Source of the DNA: Phenylobacterium sp.
GTDB lineage: Bacteria > Pseudomonadota > Alphaproteobacteria > Caulobacterales > Caulobacteraceae
Reading direction: 5' to 3'
DNA: 5,363 bases
NCBI GenBank assembly: GCA_019264505.1
Contig: JAHUZY010000404.1
Location: 1-5,363 of the forward strand
Positions 1-5,161 of the stretch are shown in pieces. A program made the translations under genes and the position numbers. Numbering within the stretch: position 1 is the stretch's first letter; each line of letters opens with the position of its first letter. The notes under the pieces are model-generated. The model saw only the letters and a program-made list of their open reading frames with translations, had not been told where the DNA came from and made no database searches.

Positions 1-220
1 GATCTTTGCTGTTGGGTCGAGGGCGGATTGGCGAAGGCGACGGTCGCTCAGACTTCCATACGCGGGTTGGTCGCCGCATGAACGTGGGTCGTCGCGGGCT
101 GAATCTCGCGAAGCACGCGTCCGCCAAAGGCCGACCCAAGAGACTCTCGAGGAGCACCCTGGCCTCCATCCCGCCCCGTCCGACCAACCTCTTAGCATCC
201 GGCGGGCGAGGCGAGTGGAC

Positions 221-244
221 GGAACGTGCAAGCCAGCAACGGTT
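221..244 (+). promoter_or_regulatory. Candidate ECF-sigma-type promoter for the barrel gene
   Basis: GGAAC at 221-225 is followed after 15 bases by GGTT at 241-244. This resembles extracytoplasmic-function sigma promoters (GGAAC at -35, GTT-containing -10), including the alphaproteobacterial general-stress pattern GGAAC-N16/17-CGTT, though the spacer is one base short and the first -10 base differs. A start near 251 would give a leader of about 130 bases before the ATG at 385, containing the repeat and the hairpin. The call rests on motif likeness only. Confidence 0.3.
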
Positions 245-264
245 GAGCGTCGGCTTTGGCGAAC

Positions 265-330
265 GTGAACTCGATTTCACGCTCAGAACACGCGATCGGC
301 CCAAGGCCGCGATACCCACTGTGGTGTTGC
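265..330 (+). repeat. Direct repeat, copy A (upstream of the barrel gene)
   Basis: The first 38 bases (265-302) match 1376-1413 at 35 positions. The likeness continues more weakly to 330, for 53 of 66 matches overall. Eleven of the 13 differences are transitions. Each copy contains the inverted repeat GTGAA-CTCGAT-TTCAC (265-280 here; the arms extend to six bases in this copy). One forward frame reads ELDFTLRTRDRP here and ELDFTFRTRDRP in copy B, but neither copy lies in a credible gene. It could be a dispersed intergenic repeat, a shared operator, or a remnant of a duplicated upstream region. Confidence 0.8.
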
Positions 331-331
331 A

Positions 332-356
332 CTCCTCAGTCTCACTGAGTGAGGAG
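332..356 (+). promoter_or_regulatory. Bistable hairpin covering a Shine-Dalgarno-like sequence
   Basis: CTCCTCA (332-338) is perfectly complementary to TGAGGAG (350-356) with an 11-base loop. This pairing would bury GAGGAG, the best Shine-Dalgarno-like sequence before the barrel gene. An alternative hairpin, CTCAGT (335-340) with ACTGAG (344-349) and a three-base loop, uses the same left arm and leaves GAGGAG free. The two folds exclude each other, which is the shape of a translational on/off switch or thermosensor. The pairing is visible in the sequence; any function is inference. Confidence 0.45.
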
Positions 357-367
357 CCCAGTAAACC

Positions 368-388
368 ATGAAGGTGCCTTTCCGATGA
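368..388 (+). CDS. Possible six-codon leader frame coupled to the barrel gene
   Basis: An ATG at 368 lies 11 bases after GAGGAG (351-356) and reads MKVPFR, then a TGA at 386-388. That stop overlaps the ATG of the barrel gene in an ATGA arrangement (385-388), the classic geometry of translational coupling. It may be a leader peptide that brings ribosomes to the weaker downstream start. Otherwise it may be chance, or an old start of the gene lost to a frameshift. Six codons are too few for any protein-level support. Confidence 0.3.
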   Translation: MKVPFR

Positions 389-1197
389 AAACAGCAATCA
401 GCGCCACCTTGCTCGGCGTGCTCACGCTCGCCGCGGCTCCCGCCTCGCAGGCCCAGGAGTGGGCGGGCCCCTATGTCGGCGCGCAGGCCGGAGCTGGCTT
501 CCAGCGGAATAAGGACAAGGAATCGATCCGCTTCGACACCGACTTGAACGGCGCCTCCGGCAACCAGGTGAATAACGCCGCCGGCGCCAACGCCTTCTCG
601 CCCGGTTTCTGCAACGGCGCGGCCACGACGCCCAACACCGGCTGCCGCAAGCATGATGGCGGGTTCGAGTTCGGTGGACGAGTCGGATATGATTGGCAGT
701 TCGGCTCCATCGTCGTCGGCGCGGTCGGGGAAGCCACCCGCACTCAGGTGCAGGACAGCGTCACCGCCTTTTCCACCACGCCGGCAGCCTACACCATGAC
801 CCGTGAACTGGACGGCCTGTTGGCCGCTCGAGCGCGAGTGGGTTTCGCCAGGGGACGCAACCTGCCTTATGTCACCGGCGGCTACGCCAGGGGCAAAATT
901 GACCGCCAGTTCAGCACCACCAACACGGCCAACACCTTCGCGGCCCGCGGTGGCGGCAAGAGCGCCGACGGCTGGCAACTTGGCGCCGGGGTCGAGCGCA
1001 GACTCACACAACAGGTGAGCCTGGGGGTGGAATATCTTTACACCAACCTGAAGGATGACGGCTATCGGGTTCGGGCGAGCGGCGGGCCAGCTGGCGGACC
1101 GTTCACCGCGGCAAATCCGTCCGGCACCGACTTCAGTCGGAGCCAGGAACATTTCAAGGTCCAGGCAGTCCGCATGACCGCGGCCTATCGGTTCTAA
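385..1197 (+). CDS. Outer-membrane beta-barrel protein (porin family, OmpA-like barrel)
   Basis: The 270-residue product starts with a clear signal peptide (hydrophobic stretch at about 6-19, probable cleavage after Ser-Gln-Ala at 21-23). The mature start EWAGPYVGAQAG is typical of the small outer-membrane barrel family (OMP_b-brl, PF13505). Alternating amphipathic strands follow: FEFGGRVGYDWQFG near 94-107, LLAARARVGFA near 145-155, PYVTGGYARGKI near 161-172, WQLGAGVERRL near 197-207, VSLGVEYLYTNL near 211-222, and VRMTAAYRF at the end. The terminal Phe is the usual BAM assembly signal. A long loop at about 45-92 carries the only two mature cysteines (76 and 87), possibly a disulfide. I chose ATG 385 because the signal peptide begins there; an in-frame GTG at 349 would add 12 polar residues. 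AAGG at 371-374 is a modest binding site. The protein sits in the outer membrane, probably structural or a pore; the substrate is unknown. Confidence 0.93.
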   Translation: MKTAISATLLGVLTLAAAPASQAQEWAGPYVGAQAGAGFQRNKDKESIRFDTDLNGASGNQVNNAAGANAFSPGFCNGAATTPNTGCRKHDGGFEFGGRVGYDWQFGSIVVGAVGEATRTQVQDSVTAFSTTPAAYTMTRELDGLLAARARVGFARGRNLPYVTGGYARGKIDRQFSTTNTANTFAARGGGKSADGWQLGAGVERRLTQQVSLGVEYLYTNLKDDGYRVRASGGPAGGPFTAANPSGTDFSRSQEHFKVQAVRMTAAYRF

Positions 1198-1218
1198 TCG
1201 GCGGAAGGGGCGGATGTT

Positions 1219-1230
1219 GGGCTTCGGCCC
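1219..1230 (+). terminator. Weak candidate terminator of the barrel gene
   Basis: GGGC-TTCG-GCCC forms a four-base-pair stem closed by the very stable UUCG tetraloop, 21 bases after the barrel gene's stop. There is no T-run after it, so it would be a poor intrinsic terminator and may instead simply protect the 3' end or be chance. Confidence 0.25.
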
Positions 1231-1292
1231 CATGCTGAGGCACGATCCATGCATAGCGGCGCAAGTCTTGGGTTGTATCGAGCCGGTCGCTC

Positions 1293-1318
1293 CGAACTCC
1301 CTAGCCTTGAGCGTCGTT
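1293..1318 (+). promoter_or_regulatory. Weak ECF-type promoter candidate upstream of repeat copy B
   Basis: CGAAC (1293-1297), 17 bases, then CGTT (1315-1318) differs by one base from the alphaproteobacterial general-stress pattern GGAAC-N16/17-CGTT. It lies 320 bases before the regulator, with repeat copy B and the hairpin row between. It is motif likeness only, with a mismatch in the usually invariant -35 element. Confidence 0.2.
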
Positions 1319-1375
1319 TGACGCCGGAAATCGAGCCGCTTTCTCGCCGCTCTCGGCACAGCAACTCGGATGCAG

Positions 1376-1441
1376 GTGAACTCGATTTCACGTTCAGGAC
1401 ACGTGATCGGCCCTGCGCTGCGGTATTCATTGTGATGTCGC
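1376..1441 (+). repeat. Direct repeat, copy B (between barrel gene and regulator)
   Basis: This is the partner of the copy at 265-330, in the same orientation and 1111 bases further on, so the pair brackets the barrel gene. The core 1376-1413 matches at 35 of 38 bases and includes GTGAA-CTCGAT-TTCAC at 1376-1391. A ten-base match, TTGAGCGTCG, also precedes both copies (243-252 and 1307-1316), but at different distances, suggesting that the repeated unit was originally longer and has since gained or lost about 47 bases. Confidence 0.8.
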
Positions 1442-1554
1442 CTTAGCGACCGGATGAGGCCTTCCCCGCTCGTCCGAACCTAACCGGGCACGCGCTTTTT
1501 CCCACAGCGCGTCGGTCAAGACCGCCGGCTGCGAAGCCCCCTCGCAGCCGGCGG
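1437..1554 (+). other. Row of four hairpins ahead of the regulator gene
   Basis: Four non-overlapping stem-loops follow one another. They are GTCGC/GCGAC (1437-1450, four-base loop); CGGATGAG/CTCGTCCG with one G-T pair (1451-1476); ACGCGC/GCGCGT with a T-rich loop (1490-1512); and a perfect 13-base-pair stem CCGCCGGCTGCGA/TCGCAGCCGGCGG with a seven-base loop (1522-1554). A weaker fifth, CGGTTG/CAGCCG (1606-1622, one G-T pair), ends just before the regulator's ribosome binding site. The 13-pair stem is far beyond chance and could be a terminator, though no T-run follows, or a leader structure. The row could also be a small structured RNA. Confidence 0.5.
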
Positions 1555-1637
1555 CTAACTTGTCGCTCTGTGTCGCGATGCCGCTCCCACGATAAGTTAT
1601 GACAACGGTTGGCGGTCAGCCGTAGAGGGGTCTCCCA

Positions 1638-2315
1638 ATGAAGCTGTTGATCATCGAGGATGACGCCGCAACCGCGGGCTACGTGCAGCAGGGCCTGGCC
1701 GAGCTGGGCCACGCGTGTGACCACGCGGCGACCGGGCTCGACGGCCTGACAGCCGCATTGACCAATACCTATGACGCGATCATTCTTGATCGCAACCTGC
1801 CACAACTCGACGGTTTATCCGTCCTGCGAGCCTTGCGGGCTGAAGACAATAAGACGCCAGTGCTGGTGCTCAGCGCGCTTGGGCAAGTCGATGACCGCGT
1901 GCAGGGTCTGAACGCCGGCGGCGACGACTATCTGACCAAACCGTTCTCGTTCCACGAACTGATGGCCAGGATCGCCGCGATCATGCGGCGTGGCGGTGGC
2001 CTGGCGGCCGAGACAACCGTGCTCCGGGTCGCGGACCTGGAACTGGATCTGCTCAGACGCACGGCGACACGCGGCGGGCGTCGAATAGATCTCCTGACAA
2101 AGGAATTTCAGCTGCTCGAGTACTTCATGCGGCATGCGGGACAGGTGGTGACGCGAACGATGCTTTTGGAAGCCGCCTGGGATTACAGCTTCCACCCGGG
2201 CACGAACGTCATCGACGTCCACATCAGTCGCCTCCGCGCCAAGGTCGAACAGGGCGCCGAGGCCCCGTTGCTCCATACTGTCAGAGGGGCCGGATACCAA
2301 CTTGATGGGCGGTAG
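1638..2315 (+). CDS. OmpR-family two-component response regulator
   Basis: The product has 225 residues, the normal length for this family. The receiver domain spans about 1-118, with the acidic pair in IIEDD (Glu7, Asp8, Asp9), the phosphoacceptor Asp51 in ILDRNLPQLDG, Ser79 in VLSA, Tyr98 and the conserved Lys101 in YLTKPF. The winged-helix DNA-binding domain spans about 128-223 and shows the standard LTKEFQLLEYFMRHAGQVVTR, the recognition helix region VIDVHISRLRAKV, and the hairpin HTVRGAGYQL. The ATG at 1638 follows GAGGGG with seven bases between, which fixes the start. The protein acts in the cytoplasm as a DNA-binding regulator switched by the kinase encoded next to it. Overall likeness is to the CopR/CusR/QseB side of the family, but that does not establish metal or any other specific signal, so I give no gene symbol. 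Confidence 0.97.
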   Translation: MKLLIIEDDAATAGYVQQGLAELGHACDHAATGLDGLTAALTNTYDAIILDRNLPQLDGLSVLRALRAEDNKTPVLVLSALGQVDDRVQGLNAGGDDYLTKPFSFHELMARIAAIMRRGGGLAAETTVLRVADLELDLLRRTATRGGRRIDLLTKEFQLLEYFMRHAGQVVTRTMLLEAAWDYSFHPGTNVIDVHISRLRAKVEQGAEAPLLHTVRGAGYQLDGR

Positions 2316-3684
2316 CTGGCGGACACGGCGTCAGCCGCAGGCGGCAGCGTTCCGAGGCGCGCTGTGGATAACAGTCATCGCGGTCGCCACTACTGTCGCC
2401 GCCCTTAGCCTGCAACATCTTCAGACGGCGAAGCTTCTCGATCTGGAGCTCAAGCACCTGGTCGAGGGCGAGTTGGAGGCGCTGACCGCTAAGTATCAGG
2501 ACAACGGCCCCGTCCGTCTGGCGACTTACATCGATCAGCAACTCACGTCCGGCTCCAGACGCGGCGTGGTCTATATGCTGGCTGGCGCTAACGATCAGCG
2601 GCTCGCCGGCAACGGCCTGACTTGGCCAAAAGGCGCGAGCGAGGGCGTCGTCTCAACATTTAGCATTCCCGTAAAGACCGACAACGCGGTCCGGATTGAA
2701 CGCGTGGCCGGAGAGGCAAGGACACTCGGGCCGAACCTCCGACTGCTGGTGGGACATCTCGCCGACAGCCGCATCGCTCTGGGGCGAAAGTACTGGATAT
2801 CTCTGATCTTGTCGGTCGCGATTACGGCCGGGCTGAGTCTGACGCTCGGCTGGTTCGTGAGCCGCCGCGGTCTGAGCTTCATCACGCAGGTCGCCAAGAC
2901 AGCCGACCGGTTTCTCTCCGGCCGCCTCGATGAGCGCCTTCGGGTTTCTGGCCGAAATGACGAATTTGACCGCCTCTCGGAAGTTGTGAACGCCTGTTTC
3001 GAGGAAATCGAATGCATGGTTGGCTCGCTGCGGGCAGCCACCGACGGGCTGGCGCACGACCTGAAGACACCCCTGACCCGAATAAAGGCCCGTATCGAAC
3101 TTGCAGCCCTGACGGGCCAATCTTCAGCCGAAAGCGAGGTCTTGGCGCAGACCGCTGCGGACCTGGACAGCATCCTGGAGTTGATGAACGGATTGCTGGC
3201 GCTGGCGCGCGCCGATGCGGCAAGCGCAGAGAATTTCGAACCGATCGACTTAGCCGTTGTCGTTCAAGATGCGCTGGACCTCTACGCCCCCCTGGCTGAA
3301 GACAGGAATAGCCGGCTGGTCGGTGAGCTGAGGCCCGCGCCGATGCAGGGTGTCCGCGCATTGTTGCTGCACATGACCGCCAATCTGATTGACAACGCCA
3401 TCAAGTACTCCCCTCCGGGCAGCACCATCGTCGTCTCGACCTCCAGCCAAGGCGGCTCGATCCATCTGTCGGTGTCCGACAACGGCCCGGGCATCCCGTC
3501 TGCGCACCGAGGCCTCGCCGTTCGACGCTTTGGTCGCCTTGATGAGAGCCGGTCGACGCTGGGCAGCGGGCTAGGCTTGGCCCTCGTGCAGACGGTCGCC
3601 AGGGTGCATCGAGGTCAATTGACCCTATCCGACAATCATCCTGGATTGGTCGCCAAGCTCAGCTTCAACAGGCGGGCCAACTGA
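2305..3684 (+). CDS. Membrane-bound HAMP-containing sensor histidine kinase
   Basis: The 459-residue product is the partner of the preceding regulator, which it overlaps by 11 bases, implying translational coupling. I chose ATG 2305 over the TTG immediately before it. Membrane segment one lies at about 17-37, a periplasmic sensor of about 120 residues follows, and membrane segment two lies at about 164-185. A HAMP linker occupies about 186-238 and the dimerisation/phosphotransfer region about 240-305, with His251 in LAHDLKTPLTR. The ATPase domain shows the N-box around Asn360 and Asn364 (NLIDNAIKYSPPG), the G1 box DNGPGIP with Asp392, and the G2 box GSGLGLALV at 420-428. All catalytic residues are present. 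The F-box is unusual (AVRRFGRLDESRS in place of the common VFERFYRLD-type sequence). The sensor domain matches nothing I can name, so the signal is unknown. Confidence 0.96.
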   Translation: MGGSWRTRRQPQAAAFRGALWITVIAVATTVAALSLQHLQTAKLLDLELKHLVEGELEALTAKYQDNGPVRLATYIDQQLTSGSRRGVVYMLAGANDQRLAGNGLTWPKGASEGVVSTFSIPVKTDNAVRIERVAGEARTLGPNLRLLVGHLADSRIALGRKYWISLILSVAITAGLSLTLGWFVSRRGLSFITQVAKTADRFLSGRLDERLRVSGRNDEFDRLSEVVNACFEEIECMVGSLRAATDGLAHDLKTPLTRIKARIELAALTGQSSAESEVLAQTAADLDSILELMNGLLALARADAASAENFEPIDLAVVVQDALDLYAPLAEDRNSRLVGELRPAPMQGVRALLLHMTANLIDNAIKYSPPGSTIVVSTSSQGGSIHLSVSDNGPGIPSAHRGLAVRRFGRLDESRSTLGSGLGLALVQTVARVHRGQLTLSDNHPGLVAKLSFNRRAN

Positions 3685-3687
3685 CCT

Positions 3688-3722
3688 GCCAAGCTTTTGG
3701 CTGGGTGTCGGGGCTGACCCCG
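3688..3722 (+). terminator. Candidate terminator after the two-component operon
   Basis: Two short hairpins follow the kinase's stop closely. GCCAA-GCTT-TTGGC lies at 3688-3701, and CGGGG-CTGA-CCCCG at 3709-3722. Their position fits the end of an operon, but no T-run follows either, so efficient intrinsic termination is uncertain. The remaining bases up to 3945 show no gene: the long forward frame there has no motifs and overlaps the next gene in another frame. Confidence 0.35.
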
Positions 3723-3945
3723 GCGGAATCTCGTTCGATGAAGCAGAATTCATGGCGGCGCCATGGTCCAGCGATGTCGCCCCGTGACTGTGTCGTTGCA
3801 CGCAATCTTGCGCTGAGGTCGGCTGGAACCTTCCGATGGACGCTACGACTGACCTGGGCTTTCGGTGTAGACGCCTATCCACGGTGGCAGACGCTCGTCC
3901 CGTGCGATTTTGCGCGAACTCCGAATGCCGGGCCGGAGGCGCTTC

Positions 3946-4197
3946 GTGACCGATATTGTCATTGCTCCACACGGTCGCAGCTGGGCCGTCAAACACAACG
4001 GCGGCTTTCTCGGGTTTGCAAAAAGTCAGTCGCAAGCGATCGCGCTTGCGCAAGGACTCGTCGATTGGATCACGGATCAAGGCCGTGGGGTCACACTGGC
4101 GATCGAAGAGGCGCCTTCTGCCCAAGCTGTCGCCGGGCCACGTGCGCCGCGAGAAATAGCGCGCCCGCGACCGCCCTTATGTTCGCCCCGCGTATAG
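3946..4197 (+). CDS. Small DUF2188-like protein
   Basis: The 83-residue product begins TDIVIAPHGRSWAVKHNGG. The pattern of a short beta strand, a WAVK strand with a glycine turn, and then a helix (SQSQAIALAQGLVDWI, about 27-42) fits the DUF2188 family: small cytoplasmic proteins of unknown function that usually read 'W.V...G...' followed by an 'A...A' helix. The domain covers about residues 3-55. The remaining tail is rich in Pro, Arg and Ala and looks disordered. The GTG start at 3946 is supported by GGAGG at 3935-3939, six bases upstream. Earlier in-frame starts (TTG 3910, ATG 3925) would place that site inside the gene. No partner or reaction is known. A weak GGAACC at 3825 lies upstream, without a convincing -10 element. 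Confidence 0.78.
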   Translation: MTDIVIAPHGRSWAVKHNGGFLGFAKSQSQAIALAQGLVDWITDQGRGVTLAIEEAPSAQAVAGPRAPREIARPRPPLCSPRV

Positions 4198-4230
4198 GTG
4201 ATCGTCGTCGCTAAGGATGAAATGCCCACC

Positions 4231-4244
4231 GCCGGCCAACCGGC
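4231..4244 (+). other. Small GC hairpin between the two small genes
   Basis: GCCGG-CCAA-CCGGC gives a five-base-pair stem 33 bases after the DUF2188-like gene. It has no T-run and could be a weak terminator or an mRNA processing point. The rest of the 94-base gap holds only the ribosome binding site of the next gene. Confidence 0.25.
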
Positions 4245-4291
4245 CGCGCCTCGCTTCCCCCCAAATGCGGGGTGCTCGTCAGGAGATTTAG

Positions 4292-4666
4292 GTGACCGAC
4301 ACCGGCCCTTCTTCCTCAGCCCGCCGCGAACAAGGTTTGGTTTGCCCAGCCTGCCGGGTCGATCTGGTGATGACCGATCGTCAGGGCATCGAGATCGACT
4401 ATTGCCCAAAGTGCCGCGGGGTCTGGCTCGATCGCGGCGAGCTCGACAAGATCATCGAGCGGAGCGCCGCCTATGAGGCCGGATCACCCCTGCCGCAAGC
4501 GGCTCCCGAGCCCCCCAGAACCGCGCCCGGCTATGGCCAGCCCCGGGACGGTGGCTACGCCGGGCGGCATGGCGGCGGACACGGGGGCGACCATGGCGGA
4601 AGCAAACACGGCGGCGGGGGTTATGGCGGTCGCCGTCGCGGTTTCCTGGGCGATCTTTTCGATTGA
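4292..4666 (+). CDS. TFIIB-type zinc-ribbon protein with Gly/His-rich tail
   Basis: The 124-residue product carries a compact zinc ribbon at about 16-56. The pairs CPAC (Cys18, Cys21) and CPKC (Cys38, Cys41) are followed by RGVWLDRGELDKII, the signature of the zf-TFIIB family (PF13453), named for likeness to the transcription factor ribbon. A Pro-rich linker (about 65-80) leads to a low-complexity tail at about 87-113 made of Gly, His, Asp and Lys, with six histidines. It ends RRRGFLGDLFD, a short basic-hydrophobic-acidic ending often kept in this family. The GTG start follows AGGAG (4281-4285) by six bases. The protein is cytoplasmic, without signal or membrane segments. It surely binds zinc at the four cysteines; the tail could bind more metal. 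The cellular role of such proteins is not established. Confidence 0.93.
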   Translation: MTDTGPSSSARREQGLVCPACRVDLVMTDRQGIEIDYCPKCRGVWLDRGELDKIIERSAAYEAGSPLPQAAPEPPRTAPGYGQPRDGGYAGRHGGGHGGDHGGSKHGGGGYGGRRRGFLGDLFD

Positions 4667-4768
4667 GACGTCAGGTCCCGCTTTGCGCTTTGGCAACCCG
4701 TGGCGCACTGTGAGCACGAAGGACGTTGTAGCGTTCAGCCCGCCCACAAGTCAGGCGGCCTTTGCACC

Positions 4769-5161
4769 ATGAGGCAAGTTCTGGCGGCTGTGCGAGCGAT
4801 GGGCTGCGTAGGGTTTGCGCTGAGCCTGGTTGCGGCCCCAGCCGCTGCCGCTGCCGCCGAAGAGCCAGCAAGCCTGGCCGCCGCGTTCGACAATACCATC
4901 GTATCAACCTACGACAATGGACGTATCGCCAAGCTATGGCTGGACCCGGATGGACGCTATCGTGGCCTCGGCAAGTCGGGCGACGCCTCAAGTGGTCATT
5001 GGACAATCAAGCGCGACAAGGTTTGCCTCAAGCAGGACAAGCCGCTGCCCGTCCCATTCTCCTACTGCACACTGATCCCTGAAGGTGGAGTCGGCGCTGT
5101 TTGGATTGCTAAGTCCGTCTTCGGCGAGGCTTTGTCCGTGGAACTGGTCAATGGCCGTTAG
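4769..5161 (+). CDS. Small exported protein of unknown family
   Basis: The 130-residue product has a plain signal peptide: charged start MRQVLAAVR, hydrophobic core at about 12-23, and a run of alanines to about 30 with likely cleavage before Glu-Glu. The mature part of about 100 residues is rich in short polar-hydrophobic strands (TIVSTYDNGRIAKLWLDPDG, then GHWTIKRDKVCL) and reads like a small beta-sandwich or barrel. Cys86 and Cys100 are the only mature cysteines and could form a periplasmic disulfide. No lipobox is present, since Cys13 lies inside the signal core without the right neighbours. I do not recognise the family. ATG 4769 is preferred because it begins the signal peptide; an ATG at 4799 would also give a workable one. 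The ribosome binding site is weak (AGGCGG at 4753-4758). It is probably periplasmic. Confidence 0.85.
   Translation: MRQVLAAVRAMGCVGFALSLVAAPAAAAAAEEPASLAAAFDNTIVSTYDNGRIAKLWLDPDGRYRGLGKSGDASSGHWTIKRDKVCLKQDKPLPVPFSYCTLIPEGGVGAVWIAKSVFGEALSVELVNGR

Larger units (their letters stand above)
1..384. other. Upstream region without a convincing gene
   Basis: Two forward frames are open here. One runs in from the left edge to a stop at 266-268; the other runs from about 6 to 371. Neither shows a recognisable motif, a signal peptide or a good ribosome binding site, and both predicted products are Arg/Ser/Pro/Gly-rich, as expected of chance open frames in GC-rich DNA. A third frame, open from the left edge, stops at 79-81; it could be the last 26 residues of a gene outside the window, but nothing confirms it. 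A reverse frame open from position 80 to the left edge also lacks support. The right half holds a repeat copy (265-330), a candidate promoter and a hairpin, so this is best read as the regulatory region of the gene starting at 385. Confidence 0.6.
1198..1637. other. 440-base intergenic region between barrel gene and regulator
   Basis: No credible gene is visible. A forward frame from 1249 to 1446 is open but lacks a binding site and known motifs; its only notable part, ELDFTFRTRDRP, comes from repeat copy B. The region holds, in order, a small UUCG hairpin, a possible promoter, the repeat, a row of hairpins, and the ribosome binding site of the regulator (GAGGGG at 1625-1630, seven bases before the ATG). 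No strong sigma-70 promoter is evident. Confidence 0.65.

Noticed and set aside
1..80. Reverse-strand gene start at position 80 running off the left edge
   Set aside because: The frame is open but short, Arg/Pro/Ser-rich, and has no binding site upstream of its ATG.
662..672. GGTTCGAGT, like the T-arm of a tRNA
   Set aside because: It lies inside the barrel gene with no acceptor stem or anticodon arm around it.
283..1359. Long reverse-strand open frame opposite the barrel gene
   Set aside because: It is a GC-rich shadow: its product is Gly/Ala/Arg-rich with no motif, while the forward frame has a signal peptide, barrel strands and a terminal Phe.
1194..1430. Reverse frame reading GRSRVLNVKSSS through repeat copy B
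   Set aside because: Copy A can be read similarly, but neither has a start with a binding site and the likeness fades outside the repeat. Coding on this strand cannot be supported.
1249..1446. Forward 65-residue frame ending after repeat copy B
   Set aside because: It has no ribosome binding site and no family likeness. The peptide shared with the upstream copy follows from the DNA repeat, and the differences between copies are not concentrated at third codon positions.
3825..3850. GGAACC as an ECF-type promoter for the DUF2188-like gene
   Set aside because: The expected -10 position shows CGAC or GACT and not CGTT, so only the -35 half fits.
3705..4214. 169-residue forward frame after the kinase gene
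   Set aside because: It overlaps the DUF2188-like gene in another frame, has no binding site, and its product is Arg/Ser-rich without motifs.
4684..4707. TGCGC/GCGCA stem after the zinc-ribbon gene as a terminator
   Set aside because: Only five base pairs with a 14-base loop and no T-run; easily chance in GC-rich DNA.
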